Under the pieces are notes generated by a model. That model saw only the letters and a program-made list of their open reading frames with translations. It was not told the DNA's origin and did no database searches. The position numbers and the translations under genes were made by a program. A stretch of DNA of 64,000 bases. It comes from Phocoena phocoena. Taxonomy: Eukaryota; Chordata; Mammalia; Artiodactyla; Phocoenidae. Location of the stretch: positions 138,038,281 through 138,102,280 of the forward strand of contig NC_089222.1 in assembly GCF_963924675.1 (NCBI RefSeq), given 5' to 3'. This document shows positions 34,881-48,873 of the stretch, piece after piece (position 1 is the stretch's first letter; each line of letters opens with the position of its first letter).

Positions 34881-36360
34881 AAGTTAGACCGTAAACCCAA
34901 TGCCTCTGGAAGCTGTATTAACCAGTGCAGGCCACGAAGTTGCCTTGACAAGCCCGGCCCTACTTCTCCACCAGGAGAAGTACCTATATCACAGTTGTAC
35001 CGATATCACAACCAGCTAAAGAGGTTTGCACTGCAAAAACCTTGGGATCTCAATGAACTGCTTCTTCCTGCAGAGCAGTTTGGTGGCAAGAGGGCCTGTC
35101 TTGAGAATTTCACCACTCAGGTGCCAAACAACCTCATCTGACCTGTAATCAGGTGGGTCTGTGTTCCAATGGGTTCATTCTTTCAGACTCTAGCACATGG
35201 GGTTTTCCCCAGTCTTTACTGCCCCTTAAAAAAAACCCAAGCCCTTCGGTTATTAAAGATACTCCTTTTAGTGTTACCCACCTCGTGTACTATACTATTC
35301 AGGGGTCTTTAAAGGGATGGAATTATAACTTGTATTATCAATATAGGAAATACCTGGAGGAAATGCAGATGCCCTTTGTCCCACATTCCACAGGCTGCTC
35401 TCCTGTCTATGAAACTATATCAGGTCCTCCTGGCACAGTCAGAGGAAGGCTGAGAGGCGGTCTTACCCAACCAGACCTTAATGATTTTATTTATTCCACA
35501 TGGCCTAAAAACATGTTTGAACATAACTTGCCATAATTTTTCTGGTGATTTCTATGAGTCACTTTTTAATTATGAATTATGGTTTTTAGAGACACTCCTG
35601 AGAAATTTTACCCAAGGTTCCCTTGACAACCGTCTCATAAAGCATCTAAAGTGAAGCTGCTTCCACAACCAATGCAGAAAATCAACTTTAAAGCATAGAT
35701 TCCTAAAAGATCCATTAGTCATCTTTGCTGAGAGTGAATCTCAGATTCACACATGCAAAGGGTCGCTGAGAAATCCAGATCCACCCACATAACTAGCAAA
35801 ATACATTTACTGTCAAATAAGGTTCAAAGGATTTTTGTACAAATATAAATTTTCTAACTTCACTTGGAGCATTTTGTCTTTTCTCCTAGCTAGGGATTTT
35901 CTCTGTGTGTCTAAATTACTGCCTTTCTACCCTCGGCTGAAAGTTTTCAGCTTTTACAGGATCTGCTGTGTCCACCGCAGGAAGGATCTCTGCCTGCTGG
36001 ATCGATTCAGGCCACTCAGAAATCCAAGTGTTTGTGCACGATAAGGAGCACAAATTTCCATTTCTGGGATTTCCTTAGGAAAATCCAACTGCTGGATCTC
36101 AAACAATCAGGTAAGGTCCAAGTACTCTTAAATGACAGTTGGGCGGGGTTAGCCTGGAAATTCTAGCACTTTCTACAGGTGCAGCTTCCCCGGCTTCCAC
36201 TTTCCTTCCTTTGGCAGAGTTGACAGCTTCTGCAAAAATAACGACGTAGACATCAAGCTAAACAGAAACATAAATAGGTCAATTAGCTTTCAAAGGAGCA
36301 CTCTTTATGTTGCTTAAACAGGGAGGTATTTTCTGGTCAATTACTTTAAGTAGACATCAA
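34881..36360. other. Unassigned intergenic sequence
   Basis: Includes a + frame open over 35153-35536 without an ATG near its start. No repeat recognised. Confidence 0.45.
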
Positions 36361-37220
36361 TAAACACTAAAATTATTTGTGCATCGGGAGCCACGGCGCT
36401 GGGCTTTCCCCTCCCTGGCCCCCAACGGTCCAGGGAGTAAAGCAGACTCACACAGGCGCTTTCCAGTGCTCACTACCGTGTTTAAAGTGTTCAACAAGTG
36501 TTTGAGGCTCTCGCTTTCCGTCCAGACCGTGCTGAGAGCCCCAAAAGACGTGGCACCTGGCGCCTGTTGCCTCGCCAGGTCACCGGGCCACTCCCCTCCG
36601 ACGGCGTTCACCACCGCCCATTTCTTTCCCCACGCCGTCTTGCTATTTATTCAAAAGTTAGATTTCGCAATAAACTCTTCCAAGTATCCACCTTCCCCCG
36701 CCCCCCACGCCCTGCTCAGGGCCCGGCAATTGGTAGGAACGCTTCAAAATGAAATGCAAGATTCAAACTAAGTCTCACACCACCATAATAAAGCGGTTTA
36801 ATGAGCTTTGATCTTGGGAACGGCGTAGCATTTGCACAACTCCGTGAAGCCACACGCACACTCACACCCTGACCACCCCTCCCGTAAAATGGAAAGCGAA
36901 GACAAAGTGCCCCTGAACGTGAAAATCTGCCCGGATCCCGAAGGCTCACCCCGCCTGGTTCAAAAGCTTCTGGGAGAGAAGTACAGAGAATTCCGCAGTC
37001 AGATTAAATAATGTCTTTGTCTACACCCGCTGGGCGAAAAGAACGTTGGTGCTATAACCAAGATTACTTTGTTTCCGCTCTCTAAAAAATGAAGACGGTG
37101 CTGGAGTTGGGGCCAAAAATATTCATAAGCCACACAGTTTGAATCCACCCTGTAGTTTATCAGCTAACCGATACTTTTGCCAGGGAAAATATTCTTGAAT
37201 TGAGGAAAAGTGTTAAATTT
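36361..37220. promoter_or_regulatory. Candidate conserved non-coding cluster at the edge of the CpG-rich domain
   Basis: Repeat-free, with CATAATAAAGCGGTTTAATG, TTGATCTTGGGAACGGCGTA, CAAAAATATTCATAAGCCAC and GTAGTTTATCAGCTAACCGA. Function inferred. Confidence 0.35.
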
Positions 37221-37369
37221 AAAATTCTCCTTTTATACGAAAACGTGCTCTACCCCGTACCTCCTCCTCCAGGGTATTTGCTCTGGCACCTAAAAGGAAT
37301 TCTGTCTTGGGGCAGTTAAGAGGGGGAGAAGAACGGCGGAGGGGAGCTGGACCTTCTCCCTCGATCTGG

Positions 37370-38330
37370 GAACCACGCCGGATCTCCCTCCAAGAAAGCT
37401 GAGCCGCCAGCGTGAGAACTCGACTCCAGATTCGGTCTAAGAGCGCGCGAGCTGGGGACGGCTCAGAGATCTTTGGCGACGCCAAGATGAAAGTACGGGC
37501 CCCTTAATTTCCACCAGACTTCCCTTCATCCACAAACACCAGCTCTCACCCACTCCCCAGACCTCACGCGGACCCTGGGTCCCTCTGGTCCCTACTTCCC
37601 ACGTGGAAAAATTCTGGGGGGAGGAGCGAAGACGAGGCCGAGCGTGTACAGGGAGCACGGGAGACCGGCTAGCACCAGACGAGGTCCGCACGGCCCCACT
37701 CACGCAAGTGAGCGTGCCGCACACCTCCCAGCGCGCACAGCCGCGTCCGCTCCAGCTCCCCGCCCGCCTGGCTACGTGTGGACCGAGGCCCTCTCCAGTG
37801 TACACTGCGCCCCACCCGTGAACGCTGCGCGCACGCGTGCTCTCGAGTTCCCCACTCCCTCGTGCACTAAGCCGGCTCCGTGCGCACCGAGGCCCCTGAC
37901 CCCTCCGTGTTTACTGAGCCTCTCCAGTGGCCGTGCGCGTTGCGCCCCCTTCCGCCAACCTGCCCAGGCCGCGTTTCTAACCACGCGGGCGATCACGAGA
38001 CTCTGAGAGCGCAAAAGGCGGGAATCACACCGCAAAGTCTGTCGGAAACAATCTCCTTCTGGGCCCTCACGCAGCGCGGGGAGTAGGAGTCCGAGTCTCT
38101 TCTGCGGAATTGAGAAGACCTCTGGCGACGGGGACGCCTGAAGCTCGGCCCGTGTCCCCGAGTGGGACCCGCAGGTTCCAAAGCCGGATTTCGTCCCAGT
38201 ACAGGGAGAGCCGGCGAGGGGGCCCCGCCACCGCCTGCGTGCGTGCCATGGCGGATGGGGTGCGGTCCCCCTACCGGCGTGGCCCCCCGCCGCTCTGAAA
38301 TCTGGCTTTGGCGCGCCCAAGACCTCTGAC
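37370..38330. promoter_or_regulatory. CpG-rich block (candidate CpG island)
   Basis: High GC with frequent CpG (for example GCGCGCACAGCCGCGTCC near 37730). Overlapping open frames on both strands up to 209 codons follow from composition. No exon evidence. Confidence 0.65.
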
Positions 38331-38599
38331 GTGGGACGGCCCTCTGCTGTGGGCGTCTCCTCCTTCTCCACGGATGGAAGAGTGTGTTCCCGGATATACA
38401 CCTCTCAGGAAACCCGCCTTCCATGCCAGCCCTTAAAACTAAAGAAAAAAATAAAAATCTGCGCGAAGCAGGAAGATGCTCACGCCCCGGGTTGGGACGG
38501 CTGCGCGCGCTCAGGCCAGGCTGGAGGGAGCCGATCCAGCCGGCCCGCCTGCCCGCTGGCCTTTCTGTAACTTTCTCTACTAAACCGCGAATGAATTAG

Positions 38600-38990
38600 C
38601 GTACCTCTTCCTACAGATTTGTTTAGATTAGGGAGGTTTCCCTCAATGTTCGCTTTGCTTTGCGAACATTATATTAATAATTATATTAAATAAAACGAGT
38701 TTGTGTCTTTAAAGCATTGTAATAGCCCTATATTATAGTCAGCCTTACATTAAGCGTTGGCTGTTACTATTATTACCGGCTAGAAAAAGAAAATTAAGCC
38801 TATCATGTTTGTGCTTTCTTTGATGTGCAGAAATATGTGTCTCTGGTGGGTAGATTTTTTTTTTTAAGGAAAAGTTTTGGTTGATGTTTTTTGAAAGGCG
38901 GTTTCAGCGCCGTTGTTAATGAACTAATTAGTTTTCGGATTTCAAGGCGGCATGTCATTGATATAACCACTGAGGAATTTCAGCGCACAC
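38600..38990. promoter_or_regulatory. Candidate conserved non-coding element between CpG islands
   Basis: An AT-rich island between two CpG-rich blocks: GCTTTGCGAACATTATATTA, ATTATATTAAATAAAACGAG, GAACTAATTAGTTTTCGGAT. No repeat recognised. Confidence 0.4.
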
Positions 38991-39009
38991 CAGACTGCAA
39001 AGACTCCTC

Positions 39010-39540
39010 CAGCTCAAGGGTTTCCAGACACGACCGCGGGCTCGCTGGAGGCGAAAAGCGAGGTTTTGCCGGGGAGCGGATGGACTGCCTCTCCCCGAAC
39101 CAGGACTTTGAGGCGACGTTTCTGTTAAGCCGGAGCGAGAGCACTCGGAGCGGGCTGCGGAGGCTTCGTGCCGCCGGGTCGTAGAAAGGGCGCAGGAGGT
39201 CGGCGCAGGACACTCGGCTCCCCTCTCCTTCGGCCCGGACCCCTGGCCGGTCCCTGAGCGCCGCTCCTGGGCGCCGGGCGCTGCGTGCGCTCCAACAGAA
39301 TAGAATCCTCGCTCTCTCCGGAGGACGCTGGATGTGTGTGCAACGGGGAGGGGTGCCAAAGTCCCGGGCACCTTCTCAGAGACGGAGGAGAAAGCGGGTC
39401 TGGGGCTGGGAGACAGCGAAGGAGTGCAGAGGAAAGGGCTGCACTCTCACCACCGCCCCCCCGCCCCCCAGGTAAAATTAGAAGAAACGTGTGGCCGTTT
39501 CCCCAAACCTGGCGCGGCTTCAGTGGCTCCCTGTGGCCCT
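39010..39540. promoter_or_regulatory. CpG-rich block (candidate CpG island)
   Basis: Dense CpG (CGCCGGGCGCTGCGTGCG near 39274). Frames are open on both strands, as expected for GC-rich DNA. Confidence 0.6.
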
Positions 39541-39950
39541 CGCTGGGGACTGTGCTAATCACTATAATTAATTACCAGTGACACTGATTTTGATCCCTAA
39601 ATGCATCGCCTTGAGTGAGGGAGAGAAGTACGCGGTAGCTACTCTGTCCCTCGGATAGGAGGCACTGCCCCGGCGGGCCCCCTCAAGCCCGCAATCCCAG
39701 AACCCGAAGTCGTCCCGGACAACCAAGTCCGAGAACGACTGCGCTCTTTTCGGAATCCCGGGGAGCAGAGTCAGCCTCGAGCAGGCCGGGATAGGCGACT
39801 GGGAGGTGGGAATGATCCCCCACTGGGTGGTGCCTCCTTCCCTCCCCTCCCTGCCCCCCCCCCCCCGCAGAGCCACTTGGGGCACCCTGCCGAGGACCGA
39901 ACACACAAGCACCAAGGGACCCCAGGACCCTGTGCAGGAGGGCGGATCTG
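39541..39950. other. Unassigned GC-mixed sequence
   Basis: Contains a C14 run near 39857. Nothing else recognised. Confidence 0.5.
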
Positions 39951-40450
39951 CCCTAGTTACTGTGATGTAATCAAATAATCAGAGAGAAGCCGACCAACCT
40001 AAAAGCAAACACTTTCTCCTAAGGGGTAACTTCCAGTGAAATAACTTACTAAAAGCAAAACAAAACAAAAAGAAATAAACTTCTCTCCCTCTACTACTTA
40101 GGAACGTGTGAGCAGAGCGAGTTACTGTCTCGACCTCTCAAGGAACAAATCATTACGAAATGGCTCTGGATATCTGTAATTACTTTTATACAGTGGGTAG
40201 TAATATTGTAACTGTTGTCCGAGCCTTTCTGGGAGTAGCAATAACCCCAGAAAAAGTTGATGATATCTCCACTGGTCTTACACAAGGAAAGGAGTGAAAA
40301 ATCGAAGTACCTTTTCAGATAGCTCAGACCAAACGCGCCTCCCAGCCTTTAAGTACTCACATTTGTGATACTGAACCCAAGCGGGATTTTCTGAAGTAAC
40401 CACATCATGCTAATTGCCTGTGTAGACAAGAGTTTATAAATCGAATAGGT
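39950..40450. promoter_or_regulatory. Candidate conserved non-coding element
   Basis: Repeat-free AT-rich block: GTGATGTAATCAAATAATCA, CAAATCATTACGAAATGGCT, CTGTAATTACTTTTATACAG, CATCATGCTAATTGCC. It includes a 45-codon ATG frame (40160-40297) that I do not call as a gene. Confidence 0.4.
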
Positions 40451-41879
40451 TCACATGTCCATAGTCCTGGGTTTCCTGCTGTCTCGGCTTGTTTGGGCGG
40501 TTGAAGTTTTCCTTAAACACCACCTCAGAGGTTCCAACCCCTTCCCCCAAATCTAGTGCTAGGCCTGGGAGAAGTCCTCCCCTCCCCACCTCCTTAGGGA
40601 CAAAGTCTCTGATTCCCTTCTGCCACCGCAGCAGCCCATCCCTAGTGGAACATCTGCGCGTTTTCCCCTTGATCTCACGCGAAAGTCGGTTTCCGCGGAG
40701 GATGGGCCTCAGGTAGGCGCCGGGTGCGGCCCCGGGGAAAAACAGTTGCGGAGCATCTGAAGCGGAAAATCCAAGCAGATGTGGGGCGGCCGGGCCCCGC
40801 CCCTTTCCTCTTAGGGCCTCAATTTCTTCCAGATCAGTTTCCTAATGGAAAATTTCTAAGAGGTGCTCGTGCGCCTGGGGGTGCGCCTAGGCGCTGGGAA
40901 GCAGGACAGACTGGGGCTGGTGGTGTCCCGCAAGCGCGGCAAAAGCTTATTGGACTCAAGGTGTCCGACCCCTCTTTCCACCTGCCCTCTTCCTGCCCCC
41001 GGCCTCTCGTCATTCTAGATTCTGCCAAGTCCTTCCGGGCCAGTAGGAGAACCGCCGTTTCTGGGTGATGTCCGGGACTGAGGGGTCTTTCGTTGCCCTA
41101 TGCTTCTCCCCTGCGGGCCCGTCTCCGTGCTCTGCGCGAGGCGCTCGACTTTCGACTCAGAGTATAGACTAGGAGGTACTCCCTGCACCAGGAGCCTGGA
41201 GCAAGGACTACGCAGTAGTTGTCCCAACCGGCGGCCCCCAGCTTCTGAGCACTCCAATTAGCACGCGTTTAGTGCATTTTCCAATTTACACAGAGCTTCT
41301 ATCCTGTGGGTGTCCTAAGGGCCTCAGGCTTTCCCTTCGGCAGGGAGAGCCCTAGGATGACCCCATCCAAGCTCAGGGGTTCTTCCTTCGCCATTCCACG
41401 CAGACATCACTATTCTTCCCAACTGGGGAAACCTCGAAGTTCGCGCCGAAGTACTTTGTGTTCTTTCGGTGGTGCTGTGCGGGAGCCCAGGCCCATCTCC
41501 GCGCGCTGTGTGTGTGTGTTGAATGAATGTGTTGGGGGGAAGGTGATAAAAGGCCCACTTGGGCATTTGCTGGAGCACACTGTGGGCCCTAAAGTGCCCC
41601 ACAGCCAAACATCTGCGAATCTTCCAACGCTCCGTTATGCTACGTCTCACACCACGCGATTCAAACATGTCTCGCAGATGCAACAGCGGCTGCCACTGCT
41701 GAAGACCGGGTATCGAGATCTCAAGTACAATTTCCCGTGAAATCCGGGAACTTTGGTTTAAGGAACGTTTCTGTTCCTGTTACTTGTCGAGTTTCTCCCA
41801 CTTGCACTTAGCCATGTTTCTGCGATCTGGGTAATCCCTTTCAAGCCCAGGAGGAATTCTCCCGGGTCCATAATTGAGG
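40451..41879. other. Unassigned sequence upstream of the SIM2 island
   Basis: Intermediate GC. A short TG run is present near 41508. No repeat or supported gene. Confidence 0.45.
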
Positions 41880-43399
41880 ATCGGAAGTCGTGGGGGTGAG
41901 GGAAGCCTTAAATCCTCCCGAAGCCAGGAAGGTGCCGGAGCGCACACGGGGGCGGCCTGAGCAAGCGGCGGCGGGGCCCAGCCGGCAATCCCTTCCCCCC
42001 TGGAGCTCCTTCTCCCGGAAGCCGGGAGACCACGGCTGTCCCCGCAGCGGGGTGCGGGACTCCGGGCGGGGAAGCGGGCCGGGAGCCTTGCGTTTGGCCA
42101 CTACGTACCCGAGCCGCTCGCGCGCCCCACCCCCGACCCTCTGCGCTCACGGCTGGAAAAAGGAAAGCGCTCCTGGATCCGAAACCCCAAGGAAAAGCGT
42201 TGGTTCCTACATGCGCCCGGCATTTGGTGGGGAGGCACCAACTCCGAAGCTCGCGCGGCTCGGTGGTTTCGAGCAAGGCCACGGCTGTGGGTTCCGCAGG
42301 GCGCCGGGGCAGGTGAGGCCGAGCCCGGGTCTGCGCACGATGTCCTGCCCACCGAGGGAACTACGACGCCTCCAACGCCATCGAACTTCTGACCTTCAAA
42401 GAGGTCCCTGGAAAGGGGTCAGGAGCGCCTGCTGCCGACGAGGTCGCCGTAGGCCCTGCCCTCCAGACGCGGGGGAGGGAGGCGAGCACCAAGTCATTGT
42501 AATGGCCGTGAGCGCGCGGAGCCGCAGGCTCCTCCCGGGCCGGGGGAGAGAGAAGGCACCTAGAACGGAGATCCTAGCGCTGGGCCCCAAGGCTCCGGCG
42601 TCTCCCCTCCCGAGCTGACCTCCAGATCAGGCCCCCACAGCCTACAGCCTCGGCACACGTCCGAGGGACCCCAGGACCCCGCGCCCTGCGTCCACTGCGG
42701 CTGCCCTCTGACCCCGCGCGCCAGGAAGCTGGGGTCCTCCCAGTGCGTGCGTCCACACCGCGTCCGGAGGGTTCGGGCTTCTAGAAGGGAAGGGATGGGG
42801 GCTACCTCGTGGCCGGGGTAGCTAGGAGGATCCTCCGGGGTTGCAGTCACCGACAGTGAGGTGGGGTATACAAGAGGACTCGAGGTCCAGTGTGGCCCTG
42901 AGGGAAGGCGCCGGGACGCCCTACGGCCGGCCGCAGTCTCCGACTGCGCCTCCCTGCGCCAGCTGCCTCCTGCCCCCATTACCCTGGCCACCACGAACGC
43001 TTGTCCGATGACCCTCGCTCGGTGCTCCTCGCCCTGAAGCACCCGCCCCAGCCAGCTTCCCTGAAATTCCTGCCGCACTGGATCGGGCTGCAGGGGCGGG
43101 TACTATTGGGCCCTGTTCCCGCCGCTGCCCAGGGCAAGGCCTCACCGGTAGGTTCGGCTCCCCCGCCCCTCTCTCCGTCCGATCCGCGCGTCCCCGCGGC
43201 CTCCAACCCCTCCGGGGAAGGCGCCAATCTCCTTTCGCTCTCCTGTTTACAGGAGAGAAAGGGCATAAGGGTCACTTCCGAGCCCTACTCGCGCCGCTTC
43301 CTGGGGAGGGGGGTGGTCCTTCCCCTCTGGCCTCCCCACCGCCACCACTTTCGTCTCTCGGACCTGCAAACTGGGGAGAGCGAGGGCTCGGGGCCCGCG

Positions 43400-44828
<1,429 letters not shown>

Positions 44829-44877
44829 TAGGGAGGGGCGAACCAGGGATGGTTCCATGAGCGTACTAGTCCAATCT

Positions 44878-44957
44878 GGTCTTTCTTCTTTCCTTCCTTT
44901 CTTTCTTCATTTCTTTAACTCCCCCTTTTATTTTTCTCCTTCTTACTTTCTTTCCGT
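44878..44957 (+). repeat. Pyrimidine-rich tract in intron 1
   Basis: CTTTCTTCTTTCCTTCCTTT-type sequence for about 80 bp. It is a decayed (CTTT)n microsatellite with possible triplex potential. Confidence 0.75.
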
Positions 44958-46189
44958 GGAGGGGAAGCACAGTGCACCCGGGCCGGAGGTGAAGGGTGCT
45001 TGCTGGTCCCTGGGAGAGAGTGGAGTACACCAGGAGGCCCAGGTCCTGCAGGCCCCAGCTCCCAGCGGAACACTTGCAGGGACTTGGGCCTCAGACTCAG
45101 GCCTCTCAGGTGGTCTCTTCTCTGCTCGCCGTTCTTGGGGCTGGGGCTCTGGAAGTCTGGGTGGGAGAGACTCACCTCAAACAGGTGAGCCGAGATGGGG
45201 CAGGAGAGAAGGGGAGGCGGTTAATTCGGAAATGGCAGGCGGGCCTGAGCGTAGTCTTCTTTTCTAGATTGGATTATAATCCCGGAGGGGCAGGTGCCAT
45301 GGTGGGCAAGGGTCACCAGGACCCACGGGCCCAGCAGGCTCTCAGCGGTCAGAAGTGGTGGTGCACTGGGTGGGCATTCCCTGCCAGGACATGGCCCGTG
45401 GGTGACAGTAGCTGCCAGGTGGGCACCTCTGAGCAGCAGGGCTGGAGGAGGCCGATCACCACAGCATCCCTTTTGGTGTCCCGGTGGTTCTGAACCGACC
45501 ACCTTCCAACGTCTCTGTCCCCAGCCACGTTGGCCCCGGCCTGGCGGAAGGGATTAGGGCGCTTGTCTGAGACCCTCTGCTCCAGCACCTGATGGGTACC
45601 CCCCAACCTGAAGGCCGAGGATCCACTAGAGCTGCGGCAGCCTCTGGAGCGTCAGAAGCCGGTGCACGACTAGGGAGACAACTTTAGCCACAGGGCACGG
45701 GGAGGGTCGCTGCAGAGCCGCGACAGGTGTCTCTCCAGCGCAGGGCACCTCCATTAAGGCAGCTCCAGGCCAGGCAATCGACCTGAAGTCAGTAAACTCG
45801 CCCTCTTTGCGGTGGGCGCCCCTAAGCCTGTTATTTGTAATCGTCTCTGGGCCATAAACTGCCCCGTACACCACCTCCCGGCTGGAGCTCCTGGGGCCCG
45901 GCCCCCAGCGTGACCTCCAGCCGGGCAGTGTGCTGGCTGGGGAGCTGAGCGCCACTGGACAGGGAGCTGAGGGGGCCAGAAGCGGTGGCCTGTCCTCTCC
46001 GGAGCCTTCCAGCTGCGCTGTGCGGCCAGGCGGGCACTTTCCTCCCTGGAGCAGGAGCCTGTGACCTGGCTGCCACAGCCCAGAGCTCTTAGAAGGGAAA
46101 GTTCTTTTCCTTTCCCAGCCCGATCAACCGAGGGGCCCCCCTCCCCGCTCCTGCCCGTCCCGCTGGGAGCCGCGGCCCAGTGGACGCTA

Positions 46190-46470
46190 TTTGTCAGCCC
46201 TCCAGCGACGTAGAGATGATTCCTCCCCTGCTGAAGTTTTCAGTAAAAATTAAAGGAGAATTGGGTTTCATAAGAGCCGAGTCTCCTTCCAACCCTGGGA
46301 GGAGGGATGGTAACTGGTTTGCTCGGGTGAACCGTTTCTTAATCCACATACCGCAAAGCAGGTGTGGAGCCCAGACAGCACATAAGCCTTCTCTCCTGTC
46401 CCCCTCCCACCCCACTGGAAATACAAATTACAAAGACATGATCAGAAGATTAAATGATGTCAAGTGAGCC
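46190..46470. promoter_or_regulatory. Candidate intronic enhancer (intron 1)
   Basis: Unique, AT-richer block inside GC-rich intron: GTAAAAATTAAAGGAGAATT, CACATACCGCAAAGCAGGTG and GATTAAATGATGTCAAGTGA. No repeat recognised; function inferred. Confidence 0.35.
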
Positions 46471-47764
46471 AGAAATTGAGGCCTGGAGAAAGGGGCTAAT
46501 TGCTAGCCACTTGTTGTTTGGGGCTTTCCAGGAAAGCGGCTAAAAACTGGAAAGTGGTGTGTATATGCTTCTGCAAACATTAAACTGGGTCTGTAGATTC
46601 CAGCGCTGCGAAGCGAGGCTGCAGGCCTTGGGACCCCGAGTTGCTTGGCCCTGAGCAGGTTGCAGGGGTGCGCTGGCTGTGGTCTGGCCCTTGAGCACCA
46701 GGCCCCTGTGCTTTGTTCCTAGCGGTCTAGTTGAGGGGCGGCCTGGGCGTCTCCTGGGCGTGACCATTGAGACTGGAACTCCAGGCGGGGTCGGGGAGAG
46801 CTATGTGGCCCTAGAGTTTTGGAAATAGTCCCGAACCTAAGGGGGTCCCGATTCCTCCAAAATGGGGAGCAGGCGGTGATCTAGACCGCAGCGCTTCCTG
46901 CAGCGCTGAAGCTGGGAGCAGGGGCGCTCGCCAGCACGGTGGGCCAGCAGCCTCCGGACGCCTCCCTGCGCTCGGAGGCCTGGGGCCTGCAGACCTTCCC
47001 CCTCCATTCAGTCTGCGATCGGAGAGAAGAGGAGCTGGGTGGGTGCCTGGGGCAGAGGAAAAGAAGCGTTTAGAAAGACCTCAATTACGCAAAGTGACTC
47101 GTTCGCCCCTCCCGTGGCTCTGAAGGACGAAGGGTGGGAGCGCGGAAGCAGCGTCCGAAACTGATTTAACCTGTTCTCAGGAGACTGCGCCAGGGAGGCG
47201 GTGCGGGAGGCGGACGGGGCCTGGCGGAGCCGCGAGGGTCCGGACGCGGGCGTCAGGGAGGCTTTAGCGGCCAACCCGGTCCTGCGCCGCGGCGGGAACT
47301 CCTGGACCTGCTCCGGCTCTCGGCGGCGAACGGAAAGATACCGAGCGGACCCGATGTGCCCAGCGCGGCCTCGCTGTGTGATAGCCAAGCCGGATCCCTG
47401 GGTGAAGAAGAATCTAGAAGCCAAGTTAGGGCTTTGGGAGTTAGAAAACGAAGAGCACAGTCCGAGGAACCACAGGAATCGCCAGACTAACCCTCAGTAT
47501 TTGAGGAAATTGAGGCCTGAGAGGGGCGGGCCTTTCCCAAGGTCCCCCGCGAGGGCAGGGCAGGCGGGAAGGCCGGTGTGTCGCCTGTGCTTCTGTGCGC
47601 AGGAGAGGCCGCTGGCCTCGGCTCCTTTCATCCCGAGACCCCCAGGCAGGAGGAGAGAAAGAGGAGCTCGGAGAAGCCCCAGGACAGGGGCAGAGAGGCG
47701 ACTGGAGCCAGGTGGACACTCCGCGGAGAGGCCAGTCCGCAAGCTTGGGGGTGCTGGCAAGCCA

Positions 47765-47890
47765 GACAGCCGGTTCAAGGCTCGGCTCTGTCAAGCTGCC
47801 CCGCTGGGCCTCGGTCTTCTTGTCTGTAAAATGGGCCCATTAGCAACTCCATCGCTGCGCAGGGTTCCCGGGATCGGGTATGAGGAAGCA
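47765..47890 (+). repeat. MIR relic
   Basis: CCGCTGGGCCTCGGTCTTCT, TGTCTGTAAAATGGGCCCAT matches the MIR core. Confidence 0.6.
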
Positions 47891-48803
47891 GGCGGGCGCA
47901 GGTGGAAATCCACTGTGTTCTTACTCCAGTCAGTCCTTCCTGTGAGCTCGCCGCCTTCCTTGGGCCAGATGCGACCTTAACGGTGGCGCGCCCCACTCGG
48001 TGGATCTCCGGGACTCACTGCCTGGAGTTGGAAGCTGAGCTGTTTTCGGGGTTCCCACCGTTTTCTCCCCTTTAACTGCGAACTGAGAAGTGGAAGGTAG
48101 AAGGGCAGGGAAGAGGGCAGGAGAGCAAGGCTGGCTCCGGCAGTGGACTCGGAACTGAAAGCTTGGTGAGTTAATGTGGTTGGGAAGGCCTGCTACTCAC
48201 AGGGCTCAGGGAAACGCTGGGGCCCAGGGTCTCCCTGCCCTCTTTGCAGCGTGGCCTTCACTTCTGGAGAGGGGGCACTGTGGAAACACAGAAGCACCCG
48301 GGGTGGCAGAAGTCTGCTGCTCTCTGGCCATAGCTGCGTGGTGACCACGCTGGGCAGGATTCAGGGCAAGTTCCCCCATCTGGTGATCCACACCGGGCCC
48401 CAGGAGGTACGAGTCAGAGCCGCGGGAGCTCCCCGGCCAATCACCAGGGTTAGGCCTCTTCCTAGGAGCTGGGGTTCCTGTGCCCAGCTGTGGGGCAGAG
48501 CGTGGCCTCCCCTCCGGGCACTTGTACCGAAAGGGCCCGAGGAGGGACTGGCTGCAGGTCCCAGCTCAGGAGTGGAGCTGGAAGCTGAGGCCGATCGTGG
48601 GAAGAGAACAGAGCCCCTCTTCCCGCTTCCCACCAAGATCCCAGACAGGTGTGGGCGAGAGAGAGGCAGGGACTGCAGCACTCACCACAACTTTTTACTG
48701 CAAAGAAGTGAACATGTCACACGCACAGTAAATGGGGTTGGAGGCCTGAATTATTGCAGTGGCTGGATTTGTCTGGGTTTACATTCAGAGTCCTTCCCAC
48801 TCA

Positions 48804-48828
48804 ATGCGCGTGCGTGCGCGCGCGCGCG

Positions 48829-48871
<43 letters not shown>
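48804..48871. repeat. Alternating (CG)n-(CA)n tract, 68 bp, intron 1
   Basis: ATGCGCGTGCGTGCG, then a CG run, then CA units, with strict purine-pyrimidine alternation throughout. Strong Z-DNA-forming sequence by rule. Confidence 0.97.

Positions 48872-48873
<2 letters not shown>

Noticed and set aside
41890..42618. 242-codon open frame in the CpG island
   Set aside because: Compositional frame, overlapped by minus-strand frames of similar length; no recognisable domain.
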